DNA of 64,000 bases from Bradyrhizobium sp. 141. GTDB taxonomy: Bacteria > Pseudomonadota > Alphaproteobacteria > Rhizobiales > Xanthobacteraceae. Positions 20,744-28,740 of the stretch are shown piece after piece. Position numbers and translations under genes: made by a program. Position 1 is the stretch's first letter, and every line of letters starts with the position of its first letter. The notes under the pieces were generated by a model. That model was not told the origin of the DNA. It searched no databases and saw nothing but the letters and a program-made list of their open reading frames with translations. Where the stretch lies: assembly GCF_023074055.1 (NCBI RefSeq), contig NZ_JADPKR010000002.1, positions 1 to 64,000 on the forward strand, given 5' to 3'.

Positions 20744-21712
20744 TCAATCCACATCATTCAGCGTCGCAAACAGCGTCTGGCGCGCGGCCACTGCGGTGAT
20801 GGCGCCGATCAGCACGGCCTGGACCGCGAGCACGATGTAGCCGGATGGCCGCAGCGAGAAAGTGCCGAGCAGCGCGGCGAACTGGTCGCCGACGGGGGTA
20901 CCGGAAAACCAGCCGGCGATCGACTCGGAGAAGCCGAACACCAGCATGGCGGCGCCGCCGCCGATCAGGCCGCCCTCCAGCCCCAGCCTGAGGAAATGAC
21001 GCAGGAAGTGGTTGGCGATGTAGCGGTCGCCGGCGCCGACGAAATGCAGCACCTCGACGATCGGACGGTTCGCCGCCATGGCGCCGCGGGTCGCGAACGA
21101 GACGGAGATGATGGTGGCGATGATGACGAGCGCGAGAATGCCGAGGCCGGCGAGCACGGTGGCGTTGGTCATCGAGCGCATCCGCTCGATCCAGGCACGG
21201 TGATCGTCGACGCTGGCGCCCGGCGCGACCTGGGTCACGCGCGCGCGCAAGGTGCCGAGATCGAGCGACGTGCCGGGCTGCACACGCGCGATGATCATGC
21301 GCGGCACCGGCAGATCGTCCATCGACAGCCCGGTGCCGAGCCAGGGCTCGAGCAGCTTGCCGCTCTCCTCCCTGCTGAACGGCTTGACCTCGACGATGCC
21401 GGCTTGAGCGCGCATCGCCTCCGTCACCGCTGCGGTATCGCGTTCGAGATCGCGGCCGGCCTGCGGGCGAACCTGGATGGTGATCTCGCTCGCAACGTCC
21501 GACTGCCATTCGGCGGCGGAGGCGCTGACCAGCAGCACCGTGCCCGTGGTCATCGAGGCGAGAAAGGTCATGATGGCGACGACGGCGACCAGCGCGCGGC
21601 CGTGGATCGAGGCGCGCGGCACGATCGGCGACATGTTGCGCGCCTTGGCCGGGAGCTGCGGACGCTCCTGTCCGAGGTCGACCAGTACGCCGCGCTCGTC
21701 GGTCCTACTCAT
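20744..21712 (-). CDS. ftsX: Cell division protein FtsX
   Basis: Membrane partner of FtsE in the type VII ABC complex that activates cell-wall hydrolases at the septum. The 322-residue protein has a cytoplasmic N-terminus, a first membrane segment near 40-62, a periplasmic domain (about 65-195) and three C-terminal membrane segments, the FtsX topology. It overlaps the end of ftsE by eight bases, so the two are co-translated. A palindromic repeat follows it. Confidence 0.93.
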   Translation of the reverse strand: MSRTDERGVLVDLGQERPQLPAKARNMSPIVPRASIHGRALVAVVAIMTFLASMTTGTVLLVSASAAEWQSDVASEITIQVRPQAGRDLERDTAAVTEAMRAQAGIVEVKPFSREESGKLLEPWLGTGLSMDDLPVPRMIIARVQPGTSLDLGTLRARVTQVAPGASVDDHRAWIERMRSMTNATVLAGLGILALVIIATIISVSFATRGAMAANRPIVEVLHFVGAGDRYIANHFLRHFLRLGLEGGLIGGGAAMLVFGFSESIAGWFSGTPVGDQFAALLGTFSLRPSGYIVLAVQAVLIGAITAVAARQTLFATLNDVD

Positions 21713-22364
21713 AGACGTGCAGCCGTCCCTGGTGCAGCACGAGCCGCCGTGCCTCGTACTGGTCCATCAGGCCGATGTCGTGGGTCGCGATGATGACGGC
21801 GGTGCCCGATTTGTTGAGCTCGATGAAAAGCCGCAGCAGGCGGCGTCCGAGCGTCGGATCGACGCTGCCGGTCGGCTCGTCCGCGAGCAGCAGCTGCGGC
21901 CGCGAGATCACGGCGCGCGCGATCGCGGCGCGCTGCTTCTCGCCGCCCGACAGGATCGGCGGCAGCGCGTCCATGCGCTCGCCGAGCCCGACCCAGCGCA
22001 ACAGATCGATCACTTCCTTGCGATAGCTCGACTCGCTGCGCCCCATGACGCGGAACGGCAGCGCGACGTTCTCATAGGTCGTCATGTGATCGAGCAGGCG
22101 GAAATCCTGGAGCACGATGCCGATGCGCTTGCGCAAATCGGCGATCTCGTCCTTGCCGAGCTGCGAGATATCATGACCAAACAGATTGACCAGGCCCCGC
22201 GTCGGGCGATGCGACAGGAACAACAGGCGCAGCAGCGAGGTCTTGCCGGCACCAGACGGGCCGGTGAGGAACTGGAACGAATGCGCCGGGATCTGGAAGC
22301 TGAGGTCGCGCAGAATCTCCGGCCCCAGACCGTAACGCAATCCGACATTTTCGAACCGAACCAA
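21705..22364 (-). CDS. ftsE: Cell division ATP-binding protein FtsE
   Basis: ATPase of FtsEX. The 219-residue protein has Walker A GPSGAGKTS, the signature LSGGEKQRAAIARA and Walker B LLLADEPTGSVD. The start is a TTG (giving MVRFENVGLRYG) with GGAG seven bases upstream, which yields the standard FtsE length; the frame upstream of it lacks similarity. Divergent from the zinc-ribbon protein gene 151 bp away. The periplasmic partner hydrolase cannot be assigned from this window, although an M23 peptidase is encoded at 505-2562. Confidence 0.94.
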   Translation of the reverse strand: MVRFENVGLRYGLGPEILRDLSFQIPAHSFQFLTGPSGAGKTSLLRLLFLSHRPTRGLVNLFGHDISQLGKDEIADLRKRIGIVLQDFRLLDHMTTYENVALPFRVMGRSESSYRKEVIDLLRWVGLGERMDALPPILSGGEKQRAAIARAVISRPQLLLADEPTGSVDPTLGRRLLRLFIELNKSGTAVIIATHDIGLMDQYEARRLVLHQGRLHVYE

Positions 22365-22515
22365 GCTCAGCTCCGTTCGAGAGGGGCGCGGGTCGCACTG
22401 CTGCGCTCCGCCATACGCGATCAACGGGTTTTGCGGCCGTTATGGTTTCCGGTTCGTTAACGGTCGCCCTGTAACATACATGGTCAAGTCCTCGTTCATG
22501 CATCAAGGCTCGTCC

Positions 22516-23394
22516 ATGCATATCGTCTGCCCCCATTGTATGACATCCTACGCCATCAAGCTTGCGAGCCTTGGGGCGAACGGACGGGCGGTCCGCTGTT
22601 CCCGCTGCAAGGAGACCTGGATCGCCCATGCCGAGGATGCCATCGAGGAGGCATCCGTCCCGGCCATGGCCGCAGCCAGCCAGGCCGACGACCAGTCCGA
22701 CCTCGCCGAGCAGTGGAACTCCTATGCCAAGGACGACGGCGCCGCTGATGCGCCTGTCGTCGACAGTCCCTCGATCGCCAGCGACTGGCCCGATGAAGAG
22801 GCCAAGGAAACCGAGGACGAGTGGTCAGCGGCGGCCCGCGAGGCCGAAGAGGAGGTCGTCGGCGCGCAGCACCAATCCTGGTTCCGCGGCCTGTTCGGCC
22901 GCCGCGGTGCGCGGGTGAGCCGTCCGGTCGCGACCGCGGCGCCGCGAAAATCCCATTTCGGCCTGCCGACTGCCTGCGCCGCCATGGGCGCGCTGGTGCT
23001 GGCGCTGGTAATCTGGCGCGGCGACATGGTGCGCCTGCTGCCGCAGACGGCGGCGTTCTACAAAATGGTAGGGCTCGAGGTGAACCTGCGCGGCCTCGCC
23101 TTCAAGGACGTGAAGCTGTCCAGCGAGACCGTGGACGGTAAGCAGGTGTTGGTGATCGAGGGCGTGATCGTCGGCGAGGGCAAGAAGCCACTCGACATTC
23201 CGCGGCTGCGCTTCGCCGTGCGCGACGGGCAAGGCGCGGAGATCTACGCCTGGAATACGGTGCTGGAGCAGACCGTGCTGCGGCCCGGCGAGCGCGCTTT
23301 TTTCCGCTCTCGCCTCGCCTCGCCGCCGCCGGAGGGCCGCAATATCGACGTTCGCTTCTTCAACCGGCGCGACATCGCCGGCGGCAGCGTATAA
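22516..23394 (+). CDS. Zinc-ribbon (MJ0042) and DUF3426 membrane protein
   Basis: A 292-residue protein. An N-terminal zinc finger has paired CPHC and CSRC motifs (residues 5-32), followed by an acidic linker (about 40-125), one membrane segment near 155-177, and a C-terminal DUF3426 domain (beta-rich). The topology puts the zinc ribbon in the cytosol and DUF3426 in the periplasm. The start at MHIVCPHC matches the family; two earlier ATGs are in frame. Function unknown. It sits between ftsEX and a CpdR-like gene 49 bp downstream, probably one transcript with the latter. Confidence 0.85.
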   Translation: MHIVCPHCMTSYAIKLASLGANGRAVRCSRCKETWIAHAEDAIEEASVPAMAAASQADDQSDLAEQWNSYAKDDGAADAPVVDSPSIASDWPDEEAKETEDEWSAAAREAEEEVVGAQHQSWFRGLFGRRGARVSRPVATAAPRKSHFGLPTACAAMGALVLALVIWRGDMVRLLPQTAAFYKMVGLEVNLRGLAFKDVKLSSETVDGKQVLVIEGVIVGEGKKPLDIPRLRFAVRDGQGAEIYAWNTVLEQTVLRPGERAFFRSRLASPPPEGRNIDVRFFNRRDIAGGSV

Positions 23395-23443
23395 TCAGCT
23401 TGCAGAGTCCTGTACGGGAAGGTTCGTCCCAGAGGTTGATCTG

Positions 23444-23818
23444 ATGCCGAAAATCCTGATCGCCGACGACGAGGATTCGATGCGCACGCTGGTGGCGCGC
23501 GCCATCGCCATGGACGGCCACGAGACCGTCACCGCACAGGACGGCGCCGAGGCGCTGGAGATCCTGACCCGCGAGGACGGCGCCTTCGACCTGCTGCTCA
23601 CCGACATCCAGATGCCCATCATGGATGGCATCGCGCTGGCGCTCTCCGCCGCGCGCGATTTCCCCGATCTGACCATCCTGCTGATGACCGGCTTCGCGGA
23701 CCAACGCGAGCGCGCCTCGAACCTGAATGCGCTGGTGCACGACGTCGTGACAAAACCGTTCTCGGTCGCCGACATCCGCACGGCGGTGGCGGACGCGCTC
23801 GCGGCGAAGAAGGGGTAG
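23444..23818 (+). CDS. cpdR: CpdR-like single-domain response regulator
   Basis: A 124-residue receiver domain with no output domain. Phosphoacceptor D54 (LLLTDIQMP), acidic pair D8-D9, T82 and K104 (TKPF) are all present. In Caulobacter and rhizobia the stand-alone receiver CpdR, when unphosphorylated, delivers substrates to ClpXP during the cell cycle. Length and the GFAD/KPF region resemble it. The symbol is a judgement on similarity; other stand-alone receivers exist. Its position beside ftsEX fits a cell-cycle role. Confidence 0.7.
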   Translation: MPKILIADDEDSMRTLVARAIAMDGHETVTAQDGAEALEILTREDGAFDLLLTDIQMPIMDGIALALSAARDFPDLTILLMTGFADQRERASNLNALVHDVVTKPFSVADIRTAVADALAAKKG

Positions 23819-23843
23819 CGCGAAGCTGCCGCCTTATACTCCG

Positions 23844-23961
23844 CTGTCATGCCCCGGCTTGACCGGGGCATCCAGTACGCCGCGGCGGACGCGGTGAGGG
23901 CGCGATCTCCAATGCAGGCCTCTGGAATACTGGATCGCCCGGTCAAGCCGGGCGATGACAG
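23844..23961. repeat. Dispersed palindromic repeat, family C
   Basis: A 118-bp element opening CTGTCATGCCCCGGCTTGACC and closing GGTCAAGCCGGGCGATGACAG, with CCAGTA/TACTGG inside. It lies between the convergent cpdR-like gene and the DUF4175-related gene. Confidence 0.85.
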
Positions 23962-23982
23962 TGAGCTAGGGGTGAGTTCGCC

Positions 23983-25134
23983 TCAAAAATCCTTCAGCAG
24001 CCGCTCGATATAATCGAGCTCGATCTGCGGGCGCGAGCTGTCGCCGAGGCGACGGCGGAGCTCTTCGAGGATGCGACGGACACGCTGGGCGTCGATCTCG
24101 CCGGGGATCTTGACGGAGTAGTCGTCGCTGAGATCGCGACCGTGAAGCGGGCGGCCCAGCGGATCGGTCTGATTGCCGCCGCTCTGCTGACGACCGGCCC
24201 GATTGCCGGGACCATCGCCCTGCCCGTCGCCATCGCCCTGCTGCATCGCCTCGGCCATCTTCTGCGCGCCCTTGCGCATCGCATCGAGTGCCTTGCCCTG
24301 CGAATCCACGGCACCGTCGGCGTTGCCCTCGCCAAGTTTTGAACCGGCATCGCCCATGGCGCCGTCCGCGGTGTCGAGGCTGCCATCGTCATCGCCGTCG
24401 TCGCCGTCCTGATCGCCGTTCTGGCCCTGGTCGCCCTGCTGGCCTTTCTGCCCCTGCTGACCCTGCTGCCCCTTCTGACCCTTTGGTCCCTTCTGCGCGA
24501 GGCCGCGCTTGGCGAGTTCGTCCTGAAGCTTCTTCAGGCGGTCGCGCAGCGACTGCTGATCCTGCTGGAGGTCCGACATCGACTGATCGCCCTGCTTGCC
24601 GCGCGAGCGGTCACGCCGGGAGTCCTGACCCTGCTTGAAAGTCTTGTCGCGCAATTGCTGCTGCTTGCGGATCATGTCGCTGAGCTCGTTCAGCGCCTGC
24701 TCCATCTCGCTCTCGCCGGACTGCCCGGGCTGCGCCATCTGGAGATTTTCCATGATCTGCGCGAGCTGCTCGAGCATGCGCTGCGCGGCCTCTTTATTGC
24801 CCTCGCGGGCAGCCTTCTCGATCTGCCGCAACAGATCGTCCAGATCCCGCTGGGTGATGACGGAACGATCGCGATTGGAGGATTGGCTTCTCTCCGTGGC
24901 GCGCTTGTATTCCTCGAGCTTCTGAATGGCGTCGGATTGGTTGTTCAGGCTCTTCCCGGACTCCTTCTGCCTGAGGCTGTCGCCGGAATCCTGCATCGCC
25001 TTTTCCGCGCTGTCGAGCAGCGCATCGGGATCCTGATCCTGCTGGGCCAGCGCGGGGGGAACGCAGCCCAACAGGACGGCGAGACAGGCGATCGAGATCG
25101 CCTTCAAGACTGGCACGCGTGCTAGCTTCCGCAT
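23983..25134 (-). CDS. Exported Gln-rich protein, DUF4175 C-terminal-like
   Basis: A 383-residue protein with an N-terminal export signal ending in a possible lipobox (LLGC) or a signal-peptidase site (ALA). Gln/Lys-rich helices follow, carrying the LEQLAQIMENLQMAQPGQ segment seen in the C-terminal half of DUF4175/TIGR02302 proteins. Residues about 215-250 form collagen-like Gly-X-Y triplets rich in Gln and Lys, then an acidic stretch. In relatives this part is usually fused to the N-terminal membrane part; here it starts 13 bp inside the end of the upstream gene. Function unknown. Confidence 0.75.
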   Translation of the reverse strand: MRKLARVPVLKAISIACLAVLLGCVPPALAQQDQDPDALLDSAEKAMQDSGDSLRQKESGKSLNNQSDAIQKLEEYKRATERSQSSNRDRSVITQRDLDDLLRQIEKAAREGNKEAAQRMLEQLAQIMENLQMAQPGQSGESEMEQALNELSDMIRKQQQLRDKTFKQGQDSRRDRSRGKQGDQSMSDLQQDQQSLRDRLKKLQDELAKRGLAQKGPKGQKGQQGQQGQKGQQGDQGQNGDQDGDDGDDDGSLDTADGAMGDAGSKLGEGNADGAVDSQGKALDAMRKGAQKMAEAMQQGDGDGQGDGPGNRAGRQQSGGNQTDPLGRPLHGRDLSDDYSVKIPGEIDAQRVRRILEELRRRLGDSSRPQIELDYIERLLKDF

Positions 25135-27071
25135 TTCCGGTCCCGCGTAAACTGGTTGGCCTTGTCGTCCCCCGCCTTGTTGGCCCGGTTGTTCGCCGAC
25201 TTCCGATAGGCTTGAAGCTGCTCGCGCAAGACGTCCTGCTGCTGCGCCAGCTCTGCGAGCTGCTCCGGCGTCGCATGCTGGGTCTTCTGCCGCAGCTCGA
25301 TCGCCTTGTCGAGGATGAGCTGGACCTCCGCGGGGAACGGTTGCCGGGCACCGAGCGGATTCTGCTCGGCACGCCGGGCGAGGTCGCGCACCTTGCCGGC
25401 CATGGCCTCACGAAGCTTCTGCGTCAGCACCCGGAGCTCGTCCTCGCTGGCACCGCGGTCCAGCGCCGCCTTGAGCGCGTCCTGCGCCGAGCGCAGCGCG
25501 GCGTTGACGCTGCCGGCGACACCGTCGTCCTCGATGGTCGTCGCGAAGGCCCACATGCTCGCTACAACGTTGCGCAGCGCATCGTCAGTGCGGGCAGCCT
25601 CGAGCTGGCTCGCAAGGCTGCGGAGGCCGAGATAGCAGCCGGCATCCGGCGTGAACAATTCGGGTGCGATCATCAGCGCGTCGAGCGCGGTGTAGACGTC
25701 GGAATTCCTGTTGGCGTCGAGCGCGAGGATGCGGCGTTGCTCGATCAGTGCGCGCGCGAGCGAGTTGGTGAACAGGCGCTCCGGCAGGCGCATGTTGAAG
25801 GGTTCGCTCTTGGCCTCGTTGCCGGCCTCGTCTTTGGCGGTCAGCGTCAGCGTAACGTCGGCGCCGGCATACGGATCCTCGCTGAGGTCCTTCACCGTCT
25901 GGCCGACGCCGTTGCGGGTGCGCGCGTTCGGCAGCACGAGCGGGAATTGCGGCGGTTCGAACAACGGCCGCGCCGCGGCCTTGCCGTCGGAATCCTTGCG
26001 GCCATCCTTGACGGCATCTTTGACGTCGGCGGGACGCAGGGCAATGTGCGCATCCGCGCCGGTGACGCCGTAATCGTCCTCGATCTTGTAGGAGAGCTGC
26101 AGCCCGCCGCGCGCCTGGCGCTCGGGATCCTTGGCAAGCGCGATCGTCGGCGCACGGTCCGGCGTGGCCGCAAACGCCCATTGCGGCTGGCCGGACGGCG
26201 CGCGGACACGCGCGGTGCCGTCACCGGTGATGGCAAAATGCTTCTCGTTGGTGCCCTTGGGTGCAGCCTCCGCAGGAGCGACCTCCTTGAGACCGCCGGA
26301 GACGGCGACATCCAGACTGCCGCCAGAGGAGCGCACGATCAGGGTCGAGCCTGCGGGAACGGCGAGCGGGCCGGAAGCCGGCAGCGCTGCAGCCTCCTTG
26401 TTGGCGGCCGACAGGATGATCGGCGGCTTGCCCGTGTAGAGCGGCGGGGTGACCCAGGCATCGACACGAACATTTGCCGGCGCCAGCACGCCGTTCCAGT
26501 CGAAGGCGGCCCCGAACCGCATCGCGCGCTCGTCGCCGGCGGCGAAGAAGGTCGCGACCAGCATCACCATGACGAGGGCGCGCAGCGCCCAGGGATCATG
26601 GAGCGCGAGTCGCGGACGGGGCAGACCGGCGCGGATGCGCTTGATCGAGGCCAGCGTACGCTCGCGCTGCGCCTGCCACAGCGCCTGTGCGACCGGATCT
26701 TGCGAGGACAGTGTGTCGGTCAGCGTCGTCGCCGGGCGGTGACGGATGCCGGAGCCACGATCGAGCCGGGCCAGCGCCTCGTCGCGACTCGGCCAGCGGA
26801 AGCGAATTAGGGGCAACAGGACGGCAACTGCCATGGCGGCGAAAACGACGAGACCGATGGCACGGGCGATGAACGGCAACGCCAGCCACAGGCCGGCCCA
26901 GGACACCACCAGGAACAGGCCGACGACGGTCAGAAGCCGCGCCAAATTTGGCCAGGCACGCTCCCACGCGATGGCATAGATGGCCCGATCGAGGGCCTGC
27001 GCCAGCTTCAACCGCGACAGAGCGTCACTGTTGCGGATCGGGTCTGACGGGTCGGGGGTGACGCCGTTCAA
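25122..27071 (-). CDS. DUF4175 (TIGR02302) membrane protein, N-terminal part
   Basis: A 649-residue protein with two membrane segments near 45-90 and a third near 165-183, then a long periplasmic region with beta-rich middle and helical end. It matches the N-terminal two thirds of TIGR02302/DUF4175 proteins, which are usually about 850 residues. TTG start with GGAG eight bases upstream. The C-terminal part of the family is in the next gene, overlapping by 13 bp. This is either a real two-gene arrangement or an old split. Function unknown; envelope location is clear. Confidence 0.8.
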   Translation of the reverse strand: MNGVTPDPSDPIRNSDALSRLKLAQALDRAIYAIAWERAWPNLARLLTVVGLFLVVSWAGLWLALPFIARAIGLVVFAAMAVAVLLPLIRFRWPSRDEALARLDRGSGIRHRPATTLTDTLSSQDPVAQALWQAQRERTLASIKRIRAGLPRPRLALHDPWALRALVMVMLVATFFAAGDERAMRFGAAFDWNGVLAPANVRVDAWVTPPLYTGKPPIILSAANKEAAALPASGPLAVPAGSTLIVRSSGGSLDVAVSGGLKEVAPAEAAPKGTNEKHFAITGDGTARVRAPSGQPQWAFAATPDRAPTIALAKDPERQARGGLQLSYKIEDDYGVTGADAHIALRPADVKDAVKDGRKDSDGKAAARPLFEPPQFPLVLPNARTRNGVGQTVKDLSEDPYAGADVTLTLTAKDEAGNEAKSEPFNMRLPERLFTNSLARALIEQRRILALDANRNSDVYTALDALMIAPELFTPDAGCYLGLRSLASQLEAARTDDALRNVVASMWAFATTIEDDGVAGSVNAALRSAQDALKAALDRGASEDELRVLTQKLREAMAGKVRDLARRAEQNPLGARQPFPAEVQLILDKAIELRQKTQHATPEQLAELAQQQDVLREQLQAYRKSANNRANKAGDDKANQFTRDRKCGS

Positions 27072-27249
27072 TCAACTCTCCAGGTTGCCCGGTAGAGAGG
27101 AGCCTATCACAACGGCAGCACTGAGGCATCCGTTCCCGTACGGGAGACACCCCTTTTCCCGCATAACACGAGGACGTGACTGGCCCCGCCCAACCCCGTA
27201 ATTTCCGCGCGCCGCCCGAGAGAAACGCAAGGGAAGTAAGGGAAACGCC

Positions 27250-27633
27250 ATGGACAAGAAGATGCACGACAAGGGCCTGGAAGTCCGCAAAGCGGTGCTG
27301 GGCGAGGCCTATGTCAACAACGCCCTGAAGAACGTCGATGATTTCAACCGTCCGTTCCAGGAGATGCTGAACGAATATTGCTGGGGCGCGGTGTGGGGCC
27401 GCGAGGAGCTGCCGCGCAAGACCCGCAGCATGCTCAACATCGCCATGATCGCGATCCTCAACCGCCAGCACGAGTTCCGCGCACATCTGAAGGGCGCGCT
27501 CACCAACGGCGTCAGCCGCGAGGAAATCCGCGAGATCCTGATGCAGGTCGCGATCTATGGCGGCATGCCGGCCGCAGTCGACAGTTTCCGGATCGCGCGC
27601 GAGGTATTCGCGGAGATCGACGGCAAGGCGTGA
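27250..27633 (+). CDS. Carboxymuconolactone decarboxylase family protein
   Basis: A 127-residue all-helical CMD/AhpD-fold protein with family motifs EYCWGAVWGREELPRKTRS, HEFRAHLKGALTNG and REEIREILMQVAIYGGMPAA. It lacks the CXXC of AhpD peroxidase-type members, so it is closer to PcaC-like decarboxylases, but no protocatechuate genes are adjacent, so pcaC is not claimed. AAGGGAAACGCC precedes the ATG. A palindromic repeat separates it from the next, co-directional dehydrogenase gene. Confidence 0.85.
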   Translation: MDKKMHDKGLEVRKAVLGEAYVNNALKNVDDFNRPFQEMLNEYCWGAVWGREELPRKTRSMLNIAMIAILNRQHEFRAHLKGALTNGVSREEIREILMQVAIYGGMPAAVDSFRIAREVFAEIDGKA

Positions 27634-27664
27634 GCCGAACAAACAGCTTTCAACGTATTGCTCC

Positions 27665-27750
27665 GTCATTGCGAGCGGAGCGAAGCAATCCAGAAATCCC
27701 TCCCCGGACACATTCCTGGATTGCTTCGTCGCTTCGCTCCTCGCAATGAC
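27665..27750. repeat. Dispersed palindromic repeat, family D
   Basis: An 86-bp element opening GTCATTGCGAGCGGAGCGAAG with CAATCCAG and closing CTGGATTGCTTCG with CGCTTCGCTCCTCGCAATGAC. It ends 18 bp before the dehydrogenase start. Only this copy is in the window; the type is frequent in Bradyrhizobium genomes as I recall. Confidence 0.85.
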
Positions 27751-27767
27751 AACAGGAAGGAAACACC

Positions 27768-28676
27768 ATGGACATCGGATTCATCGGGCTCGGAAACATG
27801 GGTTTCCCGATGGCGCGGCGGCTGATCGAGGCGGGACACAGGCTCGTCGTGTTCGACACGCGCAAGGAGATCATGGGCAAGCTCGTGGCGCTCGGCGCTA
27901 CGCAAGCGACATCGCCGAAGGATGTCGCCGATCAGGTCGAGACTGTCATGGCGAGCCTGCCCTCGCTGCAGGCGTCGCTCGAGGTCGCAACCGGGGCGAA
28001 CGGCGTGATCGAGGGCAGCCGCGCAAAACGCTTCATCGATCTCTCCACAGTCGGCTCGGCGATGGCCGCGAAGATTCACGGCCTCCTCGCCAAACGCAAC
28101 ATCGTGCAGATCGACTGTCCCGTCTCCGGCGGCGTCGGCGGCGCCGAGAAGGGCACGCTGGCCGTGATGGTCTCCGGGCCGAAGGCGGAATTCGAGCTGC
28201 TCAAGCCCGCGCTCGACGTGATCGGAAAAGTGTTCTTCATCGGCGAGAAGCCCGGTGCGGCTCAGACCATGAAGCTCGCCAACAATTTCCTGTCGGCCAC
28301 CGCGATCGTGGCGACGTCGGAAGCCGTGGTGATGGGCGTGAAGGCCGGGCTCGATCCCGCCGTGATGATCGACGTCATCAATGCCGGCTCCGGCATGAAC
28401 ACGGCGAGCCGCGACAAGTTTCCGCGCTCGGTGCTGCCGCGCACGTTCGACTTCGGCTTCGCCACGGGGTTGATGGTGAAGGACGTGCGGCTGGCGCTGG
28501 AGGAGATGAAGCAGCTCGGCCTGTCGATGGAAGTCGCCGACGCGGTCGGGCGGTTGTGGGAGACCGTGATAGCTGCGGAAGGCGCCGAGTCCGATTTCAC
28601 CGCGGCCATCAAGCCGATCGAGACAAAGGCCGGGGTCGTGGTGGGCGGAAAGATGGACGGGTTGGCGGGACAATAA
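27768..28676 (+). CDS. 3-hydroxyisobutyrate dehydrogenase family oxidoreductase
   Basis: A 302-residue NAD(P)-dependent beta-hydroxyacid dehydrogenase. The N-terminal Rossmann motif GFIGLGNMGFPMA, substrate motif DCPVSGGVGGAEKGTL and catalytic Lys in KLANNFL (about residue 171) are all present. The family includes 3-hydroxyisobutyrate, tartronate semialdehyde and related dehydrogenases; the substrate is not fixed by these motifs. AGGAAGGAAACACC precedes the ATG. It may be co-transcribed with the CMD-family gene despite the repeat between them. Confidence 0.88.
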   Translation: MDIGFIGLGNMGFPMARRLIEAGHRLVVFDTRKEIMGKLVALGATQATSPKDVADQVETVMASLPSLQASLEVATGANGVIEGSRAKRFIDLSTVGSAMAAKIHGLLAKRNIVQIDCPVSGGVGGAEKGTLAVMVSGPKAEFELLKPALDVIGKVFFIGEKPGAAQTMKLANNFLSATAIVATSEAVVMGVKAGLDPAVMIDVINAGSGMNTASRDKFPRSVLPRTFDFGFATGLMVKDVRLALEEMKQLGLSMEVADAVGRLWETVIAAEGAESDFTAAIKPIETKAGVVVGGKMDGLAGQ

Positions 28677-28685
28677 CGCGCGGTC

Positions 28686-28715
28686 ATCCTGGATCGGTGC
28701 ACGCCGATCCAGGAT
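28686..28715. terminator. Bidirectional hairpin between convergent genes
   Basis: A 12-bp perfect stem (ATCCTGGATCGG with CCGATCCAGGAT) and a 6-nt loop in the gap between the dehydrogenase and the convergent tannase-family gene. No T-run follows, so termination is inferred from position; it may instead be a reduced palindromic repeat. Confidence 0.5.
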
Positions 28716-28740
28716 CCCGCCCCATTGCCGACCGGTCGGG

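Noticed and set aside
25119..26810. 563-codon + strand frame opposite the DUF4175 gene
   Set aside because: No motifs; explained by codon bias of the real - strand gene.
27250..27633. Assignment of the CMD-family gene as pcaC
   Set aside because: No protocatechuate pathway genes are near and the family has several functions.
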